Origin: Ruminiclostridium sp.
Lineage (GTDB): Bacteria; Bacillota_A; Clostridia; Oscillospirales; Oscillospiraceae
NCBI GenBank assembly: GCA_017521345.1
Contig: JAFXCU010000118.1
Coordinates: 1-22,963, forward strand
Direction: 5' to 3'
Length of the DNA stretch: 22,963 nucleotides
Both the position numbers and the translations under genes were made by a program. Of this stretch, positions 1 to 7,392 are shown in pieces. The notes below the pieces were generated by a model that worked only from the letters and a program-made list of their open reading frames with translations, ran no database searches and was not told the origin of the DNA. The first letter of the stretch is position 1. Every line of letters begins with the position of its first letter.

Positions 1-799
1 CTGTGGTGGCTCCCCCTACGTCAACGATCATCAAATCCCCCAGACTGGGCTGGGCAGCGGTTCCCTTGGACAGCAGTTCCCCAGCCGAAAGAACGGCCGC
101 CGGGGTGGGCATGACCATTCGGTCCAACAAACCGGAGACCTTGTCCAGCCCCTTCATATTGATGATGCGGCGGAGAAAGACCTCACGGATAATTACCTCC
201 ACCTGATCCCGGTCGATCTGGCCTACATCGGGGATGATGTTGCGAACCATGTAGCACTCTTTCTTCCCCTGGGTCAGCAGGCGGCGTACTTCCCCACTGG
301 CGGCAGAGTTTCCGGAGTAGATGATGGGGATGTGGAGCCCGCTGGCAGCCAGCATCTCCGCATTATGAAGAAGGACCTTGGTGCCGCTGTTTTCGTACCC
401 GCCACAGAACAGAAGGATCTCCAGGGGCTGCGATTCCAGCTGGGCAATGTCTTCCGGTGTCAATCGTCCCGTACAGGTACATAAGATCTTGGCTCCCGCA
501 CCAAAGGCAGCATTTCGCCCAGCCTGGGCGCTGAGAGTCTTGGACAAGCCCACCACACCCATCCGCAGTCCTCCGGCGGCGCTGGAGGAGGAAAGCTTTA
601 GGGCATCATGAAAGGCCTCTACCCCAATGGCCCCTTTGGCGGCTTCAAAGCACTGTTCCAGGCCAATACGGGCATCCCAGGAAACGGTGGAAGGAAACCG
701 GTCGGTCAAGACCATACGCCTCTCCTCCAGGTCAGCCACTACCACTTTGGTATAGGTGCTGCCAAAGTCCGTCAGGATCACATAGCGAGGGCTGTTCAT
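1..799 (-). CDS. glmL: GlmL/MutL-type mutase-associated ATPase (5' part, runs off the left edge)
   Basis: Read on the minus strand from the ATG at 799, an open frame continues to the window edge (about 266 codons), so the C-terminal part is missing. The start has the actin-like ATPase phosphate-1 motif (DFGSTYTKV, residues 11-19). A second acidic, glycine-rich motif (VDVGGATT) lies at the very edge. This pattern fits the GlmL/MutL family found beside B12-dependent glutamate mutase genes; family members are thought to reactivate or chaperone the mutase, as EutA does for ethanolamine ammonia lyase. The ATG overlaps the stop codon of the upstream mutase gene by 4 bases (ATGA), implying translational coupling and a shared function. 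The family call is from recognised motifs and neighbourhood. The reactivase role is inferred. Confidence 0.8.
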   Translation of the reverse strand, partial: MNSPRYVILTDFGSTYTKVVVADLEERRMVLTDRFPSTVSWDARIGLEQCFEAAKGAIGVEAFHDALKLSSSSAAGGLRMGVVGLSKTLSAQAGRNAAFGAGAKILCTCTGRLTPEDIAQLESQPLEILLFCGGYENSGTKVLLHNAEMLAASGLHIPIIYSGNSAASGEVRRLLTQGKKECYMVRNIIPDVGQIDRDQVEVIIREVFLRRIINMKGLDKVSGLLDRMVMPTPAAVLSAGELLSKGTAAQPSLGDLMIVDVGGATT

Positions 800-2556
800 C
801 TCTGATAGGTCCCTTCGTAGATTTGTTTGATGGTAGGAACAATGGTCTCCATTTTGTTGTCACAGTTGACACCCATGGCACGCAGGTCCTCGGTCACATC
901 CACCGCCAGCTGGCTGCCATCCAGATTCTCATTCAGCAGTCCGCCCATGATGAGGACCACGTCCTCCATGTCATTCTCTTGCAAAGCCGCCAACAGATCC
1001 TTGGCAAAGCTCAGGGCAATGCCGTTATAGGTGCTGACTATGACCACTTTGCTTTCGGTCTCCAACAGATTCTCTATGATCTCCTCCACGGTAACATAAG
1101 TGCCCAGGTCATAGACCTGCGCCCCGGCCTTGTTGCACAGGGATTTCACCAGTTCTTTGCCATAGTCATGGATGTCAGTGGATGCCACCAGAGCGAGCCT
1201 TCCGGCCAGCTCACCTTCCACCTTACCGGCAGACAGGAACATCTTTTTCTGCTTTGTCTGGAGGGTCTTGATGATATCCGTGGGGCGGACAGGCTCTCTG
1301 CCCCGGAGGGCGGTCTTCTCCTTTTTTCCCACGCCAAAATTGGTTTCCAGCTGTTCGGCACCAATGGCCTTCAGGGCAGCAAAGATCTCACCGGGATGCT
1401 TCAGATCCACGCCCAGGTCGTCCAGACCGTTCATGACCCGTTCAAAGAAGACCTTGCCGCAGGCCAGCAGGATGTCCCGCTCTGCCTCCACGGCGGTCCA
1501 GTTCACATAGGGCTCATACAGAGCAGCCTTTTCGATCATCATATCCACACACAAATGACCGTCAATGATCTCATCTGCCGTGGGGATCCGGCAGGCCTCG
1601 GAGACTGGCACAGAGGCCACCGCATGACCGGTGGGTTTATGCCGCTGGCAGATGGAATCTGCCAGGGAGAAGCTGGACAGGGCGCCGTAGTTCTTGGAAA
1701 AGTCCAGGCCGTAGTCAATGGTGTTGCCAAAGGTCATGGTACCAGGGGTATTTTTCACGTTGGTGGCATCGCACACCATGTTAAACACGATGCGGGAGAT
1801 GGGATCGCTGAACAGGTTGCCGTAGGAGAAGGTCATGGAGGCTCCCAGAAGCTCCTCCACCAGGTAACGTTCGATCATAGTCCAGCCCGTCAGATTGGCC
1901 AGGTCGTGGAACTGGTTTCCATAACCGTCATCCAGATTGGAGTGGACGATGGTTCCGTCAAACTTGCCCATGAGGCCAAAGGCCAGCAGGGAGTTCACCG
2001 TGCGCTCCCGCTCCAATTCGATGCCAGGATACTCATAGGTGAAATAATGGGAGACATTGCCCAGAGAGGTCACACCGGCCTCCAGGGCCAAACGGGCATT
2101 TTCCAAGGCATTGGGACAGCCGATCATGTGGTCGCTCATGTGGGGCTGTATGGGCGCGATCTGGCCGATGGCCTTCCACTCCTCCGGGGTCTTGAAAATC
2201 AAACCTGTGCCCGGCTGAAGTTTGGAGCGGTATTCCTCCGGCACACCCATGACCCAGTCAAAAATGAAGCCCATGCGGGTGATATAGCTGCCCCGGCGCT
2301 CCAGCTCCCGGTAGATGTACTCCACATTTCTGGCAGTCTCATCCCAGGAGTTCCAGCCAATGTGAGAGTGCTTGGAGATAAAGCCCTCCTTCATGGCCTT
2401 CCGTTTAAACTCCGCCTCAGACTTGACCTCGTGATGGCGGAAAAATAAGGTCTCGCCTATAGTGGTCTGAGCTGCAATCTTGTCAATCTGACGTCGGATC
2501 TCCACCATATCCGGCAGATCTTTATATTCAAAACGCTTGTTCATCACAATATTCAT
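796..2556 (-). CDS. Single-chain adenosylcobalamin-dependent carbon-skeleton mutase (glutamate/methyleneglutarate mutase type)
   Basis: The 586-residue protein has an N-terminal catalytic region (about 1-440) and a C-terminal cobalamin-binding domain (about 446-586). The B12 domain shows the DxHxxG signature (D461, H463, G466) that supplies the lower axial histidine, a VSTYNG segment near 507-512, and the late GG pair at 538-539 (IMGGL). Classic clostridial glutamate mutase keeps the B12 domain on a separate small GlmS chain, so this is a fused arrangement, as in 2-methyleneglutarate or methylmalonyl-CoA mutases. The downstream GlmL gene overlaps it by 4 bases and supports the glutamate-mutase-like class. 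The catalytic part does not show the GlmE segments I remember, so the substrate is open. The start at 2556 follows an AGGGAAG ribosome site; the next Met (2544) has none. Confidence 0.65.
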   Translation of the reverse strand: MNIVMNKRFEYKDLPDMVEIRRQIDKIAAQTTIGETLFFRHHEVKSEAEFKRKAMKEGFISKHSHIGWNSWDETARNVEYIYRELERRGSYITRMGFIFDWVMGVPEEYRSKLQPGTGLIFKTPEEWKAIGQIAPIQPHMSDHMIGCPNALENARLALEAGVTSLGNVSHYFTYEYPGIELERERTVNSLLAFGLMGKFDGTIVHSNLDDGYGNQFHDLANLTGWTMIERYLVEELLGASMTFSYGNLFSDPISRIVFNMVCDATNVKNTPGTMTFGNTIDYGLDFSKNYGALSSFSLADSICQRHKPTGHAVASVPVSEACRIPTADEIIDGHLCVDMMIEKAALYEPYVNWTAVEAERDILLACGKVFFERVMNGLDDLGVDLKHPGEIFAALKAIGAEQLETNFGVGKKEKTALRGREPVRPTDIIKTLQTKQKKMFLSAGKVEGELAGRLALVASTDIHDYGKELVKSLCNKAGAQVYDLGTYVTVEEIIENLLETESKVVIVSTYNGIALSFAKDLLAALQENDMEDVVLIMGGLLNENLDGSQLAVDVTEDLRAMGVNCDNKMETIVPTIKQIYEGTYQR

Positions 2557-2591
2557 ATGGGTTCACTTCCCTTCTTCCCTATCATATAATA

Positions 2592-2624
2592 AAAGAGACC
2601 GATTGACAAGCAATCGGTCTCTTT
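2592..2624 (-). terminator. Perfect 14-bp hairpin between dctM and the mutase gene
   Basis: An AAAGAGACCGATTG arm (2592-2605), a 5-base loop and the exact complement (2611-2624) form a 14-bp stem. On the minus strand the stem ends in CTCTTTT followed by ATTAT, a fair U-rich tail, so it should end or attenuate the TRAP transcript before the mutase gene. On the plus strand no T-run follows. Confidence 0.8.
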
Positions 2625-2640
2625 ATCATCGAAAAATCAA

Positions 2641-3948
2641 TTATGCAAAAATCTGGGGCATCAGGATGCTGGGCAGAGTGGTTGCAACTGCGGGGATGTA
2701 GGTGGTGATCAGCAGAGTGGGGACCCAAGCAAAGATGATGAAGGTCATGATGGGCTTGAGCATGGTGTTGATCTTTGCGCCGACAACACGGCCGGACAGG
2801 TACAGCATGGGAGCGGTGGGGGGAGTGATGTTACCCATACCCAGGTTCACGCCCAGGATTGCTGCGAAGTGGACGGGGTGCACGCCGATGCTGGTCACGA
2901 TGGGCAGCAGGATGGGGGTGCACAGCAGGATGCCGGAGGTATCGTCCATGATCATACCGATGATAACCATGAAGATGTTGATCATCAGCAGAATGACGAT
3001 GCGGTTGTCGGTGACGCTCAGCAGAGCCTCTGCGATCTGAGTGGGGACGTTCAGCATGGTCAGCAGCTTGGAGAAGATCATAACCATGAAGAACATGACC
3101 ATGATAACGCCGGTGGTGGAGGCAGACTCGGTCAGTGCCTGAACGAAGGTCTTGCCCTTCAGGCCCTTGTAGACCAGGAAGCCAACGGGGATGGCGTAAG
3201 CAACGGAGATAGCTGCTGCTTCGGTAGCAGTCATGATGCCGCCGTAGATGCCGCCCAGGATGATGATGGGCATGAGCAGAGCGGGGATCGCATGAACGGT
3301 TGCCTTAGCAGTGTTGCCCAGCCAGTTTCCGCCTTCCTTTTCGGGCTGACGGATGTCCATCTTGCGGCACATGACAGCGTTCACGATGCACAGGAAGATG
3401 ACCAGGATGACGCCGGGAACAACGGTAGCGGTGAAGCAGGCCAGAACGGAAGTACCGGAGGACCATGCATACAGGATCTGTGCGGAGCTGGGAGGGATCA
3501 GCAGACCCAGGGGGCAGGCAGCTGCCAGCAGAGCAGCGGTGTAGCCAGTGGGATAGCCGGCCTTCAGCATACGGGGGTACATCAGAGAACCGATGCAGGA
3601 CAGGGTTGCGGATGCGGAACCGGAGATGGAACCGAACACAGCGGAAACGATAACAGAGACAGCACCCAGGCCGCTCTTGGCTTTACCAACAAATCGCTCG
3701 ACCAAGCCGATCAAGGCGTCGCCGATGTTGCCCTTCTCCATGATCTTACCAGCCAGAACGAACAGGGGGATAGCCAGCAGAACGACGGAGTTGATCTGGG
3801 TGTAGCCAGATGCCAGCAGGGTGTTGGGGTTGAAGTCCATGGTGTAAGTCAGCCACAGGAAGGAACCGCCAAAAGCGAAGGGAATGGGCATACCAAGGAT
3901 CAGGCCAACGACCAGAATAACAATACTAATGATAACTTCGATATCCAT
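2641..3948 (-). CDS. dctM: TRAP transporter large permease subunit (DctM family)
   Basis: This 435-residue, very hydrophobic protein has about a dozen membrane segments, the usual size and form of DctM, the ion-coupled channel subunit of tripartite ATP-independent periplasmic transporters. Family-typical stretches include the glycine/proline-rich opening (ILGMPIPFAFGG), the GSISGSASAT region near 107-116, GLLIPPSS near 147-154, and the NLGMGNITPP segment near 375-384. Its ATG at 3948 shares a base with the stop of the upstream dctQ (TAATG), the common tight coupling of Q and M subunits. With DctQ and DctP it forms a complete importer, normally for carboxylates or amino acids and driven by a sodium gradient. 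The substrate cannot be read from this subunit. Confidence 0.92.
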   Translation of the reverse strand: MDIEVIISIVILVVGLILGMPIPFAFGGSFLWLTYTMDFNPNTLLASGYTQINSVVLLAIPLFVLAGKIMEKGNIGDALIGLVERFVGKAKSGLGAVSVIVSAVFGSISGSASATLSCIGSLMYPRMLKAGYPTGYTAALLAAACPLGLLIPPSSAQILYAWSSGTSVLACFTATVVPGVILVIFLCIVNAVMCRKMDIRQPEKEGGNWLGNTAKATVHAIPALLMPIIILGGIYGGIMTATEAAAISVAYAIPVGFLVYKGLKGKTFVQALTESASTTGVIMVMFFMVMIFSKLLTMLNVPTQIAEALLSVTDNRIVILLMINIFMVIIGMIMDDTSGILLCTPILLPIVTSIGVHPVHFAAILGVNLGMGNITPPTAPMLYLSGRVVGAKINTMLKPIMTFIIFAWVPTLLITTYIPAVATTLPSILMPQIFA

Positions 3949-4601
3949 TACTCGTTCGCCTCCTTTTCTGCGTTCTCAGCAGCTTCGGCTGCCTTTGCGG
4001 CCTCAACTTCGGCCTTGGTGGGTGCGGAGCACTCAGGGAACTTTGCCTTCAGAGCATCGGTGACATAGTCGCCGTCCTGAGGCTCAGAGAAATAACCCTT
4101 GCGGACAAAGGTCAGAGTGTTCTTAATAAAGTAGACCACATGATAGAACTCCATCAGCAGGAAGCCGAAGAAGACTGCGGACTTGGGAATGACCAGGGGG
4201 ATCTTCAGTGCAGTGGACAGACCGCCCTTGGCGATCTCAGCACCGAAGTAACGAATAGCCCAAACCAGAACGATGGTGTTGACCACGATGGTCAGGAACT
4301 GACCCAGCAGGGCAACAGCGTCCTTCTTGCGCATATTCTTGATGTAAACGTTCAGCAGGTCAGCCTTGATGTGGCTGTTCTCGTAGGAGCCATAGACAGC
4401 ACCCATGAAGTAGAGCCAGAAGGCGAAGAGCATGATAACTTCGTCGGAACCGTAGAAGTTGCCCTTGAAAACATAACGCAGAACCACGGAATAGACCATG
4501 CAGCCGGTGGAGATGACGCTGCAGGCGATCATCAGCCAACGGATGACCTCAGAAAGGCCCTTCCATGCCAGGGACTGCGTCAGGTCAAAGGATTTAGACA
4601 T
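3948..4601 (-). CDS. dctQ: TRAP transporter small permease subunit (DctQ family)
   Basis: The 217-residue protein has four predicted membrane helices (about 18-45, 50-75, 95-120 and 140-165), matching the DctQ topology. A segment with DEVIMLFAFWLYFMG at 53-67 is typical of the family. The C-terminus is unusual: from about residue 175 it becomes a charged, alanine/glutamate-rich cytoplasmic tail (KAEVEAAKAAEAAENAEKEA) that probably forms a helix and that ordinary DctQ proteins lack. It sits between dctP and dctM, overlapping dctM by one base, and is separated from dctP by a strong intercistronic hairpin. Its role is to join the DctM channel to the receptor pathway. Confidence 0.88.
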   Translation of the reverse strand: MSKSFDLTQSLAWKGLSEVIRWLMIACSVISTGCMVYSVVLRYVFKGNFYGSDEVIMLFAFWLYFMGAVYGSYENSHIKADLLNVYIKNMRKKDAVALLGQFLTIVVNTIVLVWAIRYFGAEIAKGGLSTALKIPLVIPKSAVFFGFLLMEFYHVVYFIKNTLTFVRKGYFSEPQDGDYVTDALKAKFPECSAPTKAEVEAAKAAEAAENAEKEANE

Positions 4602-4653
4602 TGAATTACTCTCCCTTGTTTCTAATGCAGTGATAATTTTGTTTTCTTGAAAA

Positions 4654-4683
4654 GAGCCGGGGCACCACGGGGTACCCCGGCTC
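4654..4683 (-). terminator. Intercistronic attenuator-type hairpin between dctP and dctQ
   Basis: GAGCCGGGG (4654-4662) pairs perfectly with CCCCGGCTC (4675-4683), a 9-bp GC-rich stem with a 12-base loop. On the minus strand it is followed by TTTT and then CAAG, so the U-tail is short. This looks like a leaky terminator or mRNA-stabilising hairpin that would leave dctP, the receptor needed in excess, expressed above dctQM. The stem is seen; the stoichiometric role is inferred. Confidence 0.65.
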
Positions 4684-4743
4684 GATCAAAGTTCAATCAA
4701 TACGATACTGGCTGGTATCGATTAAACCAAATTGAGTGACCAA

Positions 4744-5829
4744 TTAGGCCTCAGCAGCCTCTTCGCCCTCAGCAGCCTCACCAGCGTCGGAAGCGGTGTT
4801 AGCCTCGATCAGACCATTCAGGATGTCCTCGCCGATGTTGTCGGTCAGCTTGGGCCAGGTGGTAGCGATGACGTGATCGATGTAAGCCTGCATCTCTTCG
4901 TCGGTCAGCTCCAGAATGGTGATGCCGTAGTCGGCCATCTTCTGCATAGCTTCCTCGTCACCGGTCTTAGCGGTGGAGAAGGAGTTGACGGACTCTTCGG
5001 TGAAGGTGGTGGTGATCAGGGTCTGCAGGTCCTCGGGCATGCCGTTGAAGACATCCTGGCTCATCAGGAAGCCGATGTTCTCAGCGAACACGTTGTAGGG
5101 GACATAGTACTTGATAACGTCGCGGAAGTCGGAGTAGTTCAGCTGAGGAGTGCCGCCGATCCAGCCGTCGCAAACGCCGGTCTGCATTGCGGTGTACAGG
5201 TCAGCATAAGCAATGGTGGTTGCGGAGTAGCCCATGTCCTCGGTGACCAGGTTGTAGACCTCGATAGCGGGAGCGCGGACCATCAGGCCCTTGTTGACGT
5301 TGACGTCGTTGTAGCCGACGGGTTCGGGAACGAAGCCGAAGCCGATCATGCCTTCAACGTACATACCCAGCAGCTTGATGTTCAGGTCAGCCATGATGTT
5401 GGTGTACTGCTCGAAGAAGTAGGAGCCTTCGCCGAAGCCAGCTTCCAGGCCGTCATAACCGTTGAACAGGTAGGGGATGAAGTTCATCTCCAGGCGGGGG
5501 TCATACTCAGAGGGGATGGGAATCAGAGCGATGTCGACGGTGCCTTCACCCAGCTCCTGGAAGGTCAGGGTGTAGTCGCCCAGCTGGGAAGAGGGATACA
5601 GAGTGACGTCCAGACGGCCCTCGGACTCGGTCTCCAGCTTCTCCTCAATACGCTCCAGAGCTGCATAGCCCAGGTGCTCCTGGTTGTAGTGGGTAGCAAT
5701 ACGCAGGGTGTAGACTTCGCCTTCAGCGCCGCCTTCATCTGCTGCGGGCTCGCTGTCGCCACCGCCGCAGCCAGCCAGCAGGGAAGCAGACATTGCCAGA
5801 GCCAGGATGAGACTCAGTGCTTTCTTCAT
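4744..5829 (-). CDS. dctP: TRAP transporter solute receptor lipoprotein (DctP family)
   Basis: The ATG at 5829 is chosen over an upstream in-frame ATG because a GGAGG ribosome site precedes it and a lipoprotein signal peptide starts exactly there: KK, a hydrophobic helix, then the lipobox LLAGC with the acylated cysteine at residue 21. The mature part (about 40-340) has the DctP layout: a strand TLRIATHY near 41-48, a middle GLMVRAPA with Arg185 at the position of the conserved carboxylate-binding arginine, and GVCDGWIGG in the second lobe. Length (361) is normal. The acidic C-terminal tail (AGEAAEGEEAAEA) is odd. It should bind the transported acid at the outer membrane face and deliver it to DctQM. 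The substrate is unknown; a carboxylate is implied by the arginine. Confidence 0.9.
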   Translation of the reverse strand: MKKALSLILALAMSASLLAGCGGGDSEPAADEGGAEGEVYTLRIATHYNQEHLGYAALERIEEKLETESEGRLDVTLYPSSQLGDYTLTFQELGEGTVDIALIPIPSEYDPRLEMNFIPYLFNGYDGLEAGFGEGSYFFEQYTNIMADLNIKLLGMYVEGMIGFGFVPEPVGYNDVNVNKGLMVRAPAIEVYNLVTEDMGYSATTIAYADLYTAMQTGVCDGWIGGTPQLNYSDFRDVIKYYVPYNVFAENIGFLMSQDVFNGMPEDLQTLITTTFTEESVNSFSTAKTGDEEAMQKMADYGITILELTDEEMQAYIDHVIATTWPKLTDNIGEDILNGLIEANTASDAGEAAEGEEAAEA

Positions 5830-5892
5830 TTTTGTGTTCCTCCTTGTTGATTTTCCGGTTGCGTCTCCCGGATTTATTAATTTCGGCAAAAA

Positions 5893-6999
5893 TTACTTCT
5901 TGCCGGTACGCACGTATGCCAGCAGGGTATCCTTGTCCATGCCTTCGATGCCCAGCTCGTCCAGGCCGCAGCCGTTTGCGCGCCAGTCCTTCTCGTGGAC
6001 AACGTTGATGATGTCGATGAAGCCGTTGGTCAGAGGCATGGGAACGCCGACGACCTCAGCGATAGCTGCCCAGGGCACCAGGCCGTAGGGGATGTCCTCG
6101 GTCAGGTAACGGGAATTGATGTCGTTGGGGCCGCAGATGGGGGTCAGGCCGATGGAGCCGTGGCCTTCCTTGTACAGGTCCTGCCAGGTCCACTCGTAGT
6201 CGTCGGGACGGCCAGCGAAGTCTTCCATGGGGCGCAGGTTGTAGCCCAGAACGTTGCCCAGAGCCTTACGCTCCTTGTCCATAGCGATGTTCAGGCGGCA
6301 AGCGGAAGGAGTCCAGCCGTGCTCATACAGGAAGAAGTTGACCTGGGGAGACTCGATGCGGGAGATGTTGAACAGAACGGGGCCAGCATGCCAGTCGGGG
6401 TTGACGATAGCCAGGCCGCACTCCAGAACGTCGGTGTAGATACGCTCGAAGGGGAACAGGTCTTCGCGCATCTCGTCGATCAGCTCGGGACCCTTCTCAG
6501 CAGGCAGGAAAGCGATGTTGATGGGGTTACGGCCGAAGACGTTGACGGTGTCGGAGCCCTTTTCCACCAGACGTGCGTCGTAGGGCAGGTTGTTGGCGTC
6601 AGCGAAGATGGGGCAGTCCTCGTCGCCGATGACGTTCTTCAGAACCAGAGCGGAGAATGCGCCGGGATAGGTGACGATGATCTGATCCTTGTGGACGTGG
6701 CCCTTCAGCAGCTTAGCATAGCCCAGGTGAGCGAATGCGGGAGCAACGATGCAGATGTAGTGGCAGCCTTCGACAGCAGCAGCGATGTCGTCGGTGACCA
6801 TGTTCAGCTTGACAGCGCCCTGCAGCTCGGGGATGTTGCCCTGCAGCTTGATGGTCTGGGTGTCAAAGACCTTCTGCATGTTGGCCTTGAACTGAGGCAT
6901 TTCGTACAGGTTGACAGTGTGGCCCTTCAGAGCCATCTCAGCTGCCATGGTGTGAGCGCCGTTGCCGCCGCCCAGGACTGCGATTTTCTTGGGAGTCAT
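5893..6999 (-). CDS. Opine dehydrogenase family protein (octopine/nopaline dehydrogenase type)
   Basis: The 368-residue protein starts with a Rossmann nucleotide-binding motif (VLGGGNGAHTMA, residues 8-19) and has the family two-domain form: N-terminal NAD(P) domain to about 185 and a C-terminal helical opine-dehydrogenase domain. The segment IVNPDWHAGP holds His204, which corresponds to the catalytic histidine of the family. Known members interconvert an N-(carboxyalkyl) amino acid with a 2-oxo acid plus an amino acid, using NAD(P)H. It is the first gene of the TRAP unit, with dctP 63 bases downstream, so it probably acts on the imported compound or its product. An AAAGGA ribosome site precedes the ATG. 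Family confidence is good; substrate and direction are unknown. Confidence 0.8.
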   Translation of the reverse strand: MTPKKIAVLGGGNGAHTMAAEMALKGHTVNLYEMPQFKANMQKVFDTQTIKLQGNIPELQGAVKLNMVTDDIAAAVEGCHYICIVAPAFAHLGYAKLLKGHVHKDQIIVTYPGAFSALVLKNVIGDEDCPIFADANNLPYDARLVEKGSDTVNVFGRNPINIAFLPAEKGPELIDEMREDLFPFERIYTDVLECGLAIVNPDWHAGPVLFNISRIESPQVNFFLYEHGWTPSACRLNIAMDKERKALGNVLGYNLRPMEDFAGRPDDYEWTWQDLYKEGHGSIGLTPICGPNDINSRYLTEDIPYGLVPWAAIAEVVGVPMPLTNGFIDIINVVHEKDWRANGCGLDELGIEGMDKDTLLAYVRTGKK

Positions 7000-7034
7000 A
7001 ATCTTCCAATCCTTTCTGACATAATTTATTTGCT

Positions 7035-7053
7035 ACAATGGACAAGCCATTGT
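7035..7053. promoter_or_regulatory. Inverted repeat upstream of the dehydrogenase gene (possible operator)
   Basis: ACAATGG, 5 bases, CCATTGT: a perfect 7-bp inverted repeat centred about 45 bases before the dehydrogenase start. The size fits an operator for a dimeric regulator; the CdaR-like protein encoded next door is the obvious candidate. No binding evidence exists. Confidence 0.4.
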
Positions 7054-7255
7054 CAGGGAACGGGAACAGTATCATTTTGAACCTTGCTGATGGGGAAAGC
7101 TACAATACAGCAATTATATCAACCATGATACCCTATTCTCGACTTGATGTTATCACTTTCTATAAAATCTGTCATCCTCAAAAAGGTGGAATTTTCAGTC
7201 TTGACTACTGCATTCATCCTACTTTTCGTACGAACCGCAGGAATGAATAAAATAT

Positions 7256-7287
7256 ACGGCAGACAAATTCCAATATTCGTCTGCCGT
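7256..7287. terminator. Hairpin terminator downstream of the CdaR-like gene
   Basis: ACGGCAGAC (7256-7264) pairs exactly with GTCTGCCGT (7279-7287) around a 14-base loop. On the minus strand ATATTTTATTC follows, and on the plus strand TTTTCCTTATT follows, so it could work both ways. Its natural role is to end the regulator transcript before the dehydrogenase-TRAP operon. Confidence 0.6.
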
Positions 7288-7392
7288 TTTCCTTATTAAT
7301 ATTAGGTTTTCCTATTTCTTGTCGGTTGTTTTTACGAATTTATCCTTTGCAACAAATGTAGGAAATCTTTTTTCTAGGTTTCCTATCTATCT

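Larger units (their letters stand above)
7000..7392. other. Intergenic region between the regulator and the dehydrogenase-TRAP unit
   Basis: This 393-base AT-rich stretch holds no convincing gene. It contains a bidirectional terminator-like hairpin (7256-7287), an inverted repeat close to the dehydrogenase gene (7035-7053), and a TATAAT on the minus strand at 7113-7118 without a good -35. Just past the regulator stop lie two near-palindromes, TAGGTTTTCCTAT (7303-7315) and TAGGTTTCCTAT (7375-7386), plus TAGGAAA at 7359-7365. The promoter of the dehydrogenase-TRAP operon must lie here. Confidence 0.6.

Noticed and set aside
823..2448. Long plus-strand open frame (541 codons) opposite the mutase gene
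   Set aside because: It mirrors the coding gene on the other strand, has no ribosome site, and its composition (His, Gln, Gly rich) is typical of a shadow frame.
7038..7250. Possible 70-residue plus-strand gene in the regulator-dehydrogenase gap
   Set aside because: No ribosome site, no recognisable pattern, and it overlaps the likely promoter region of the opposite-strand operon.
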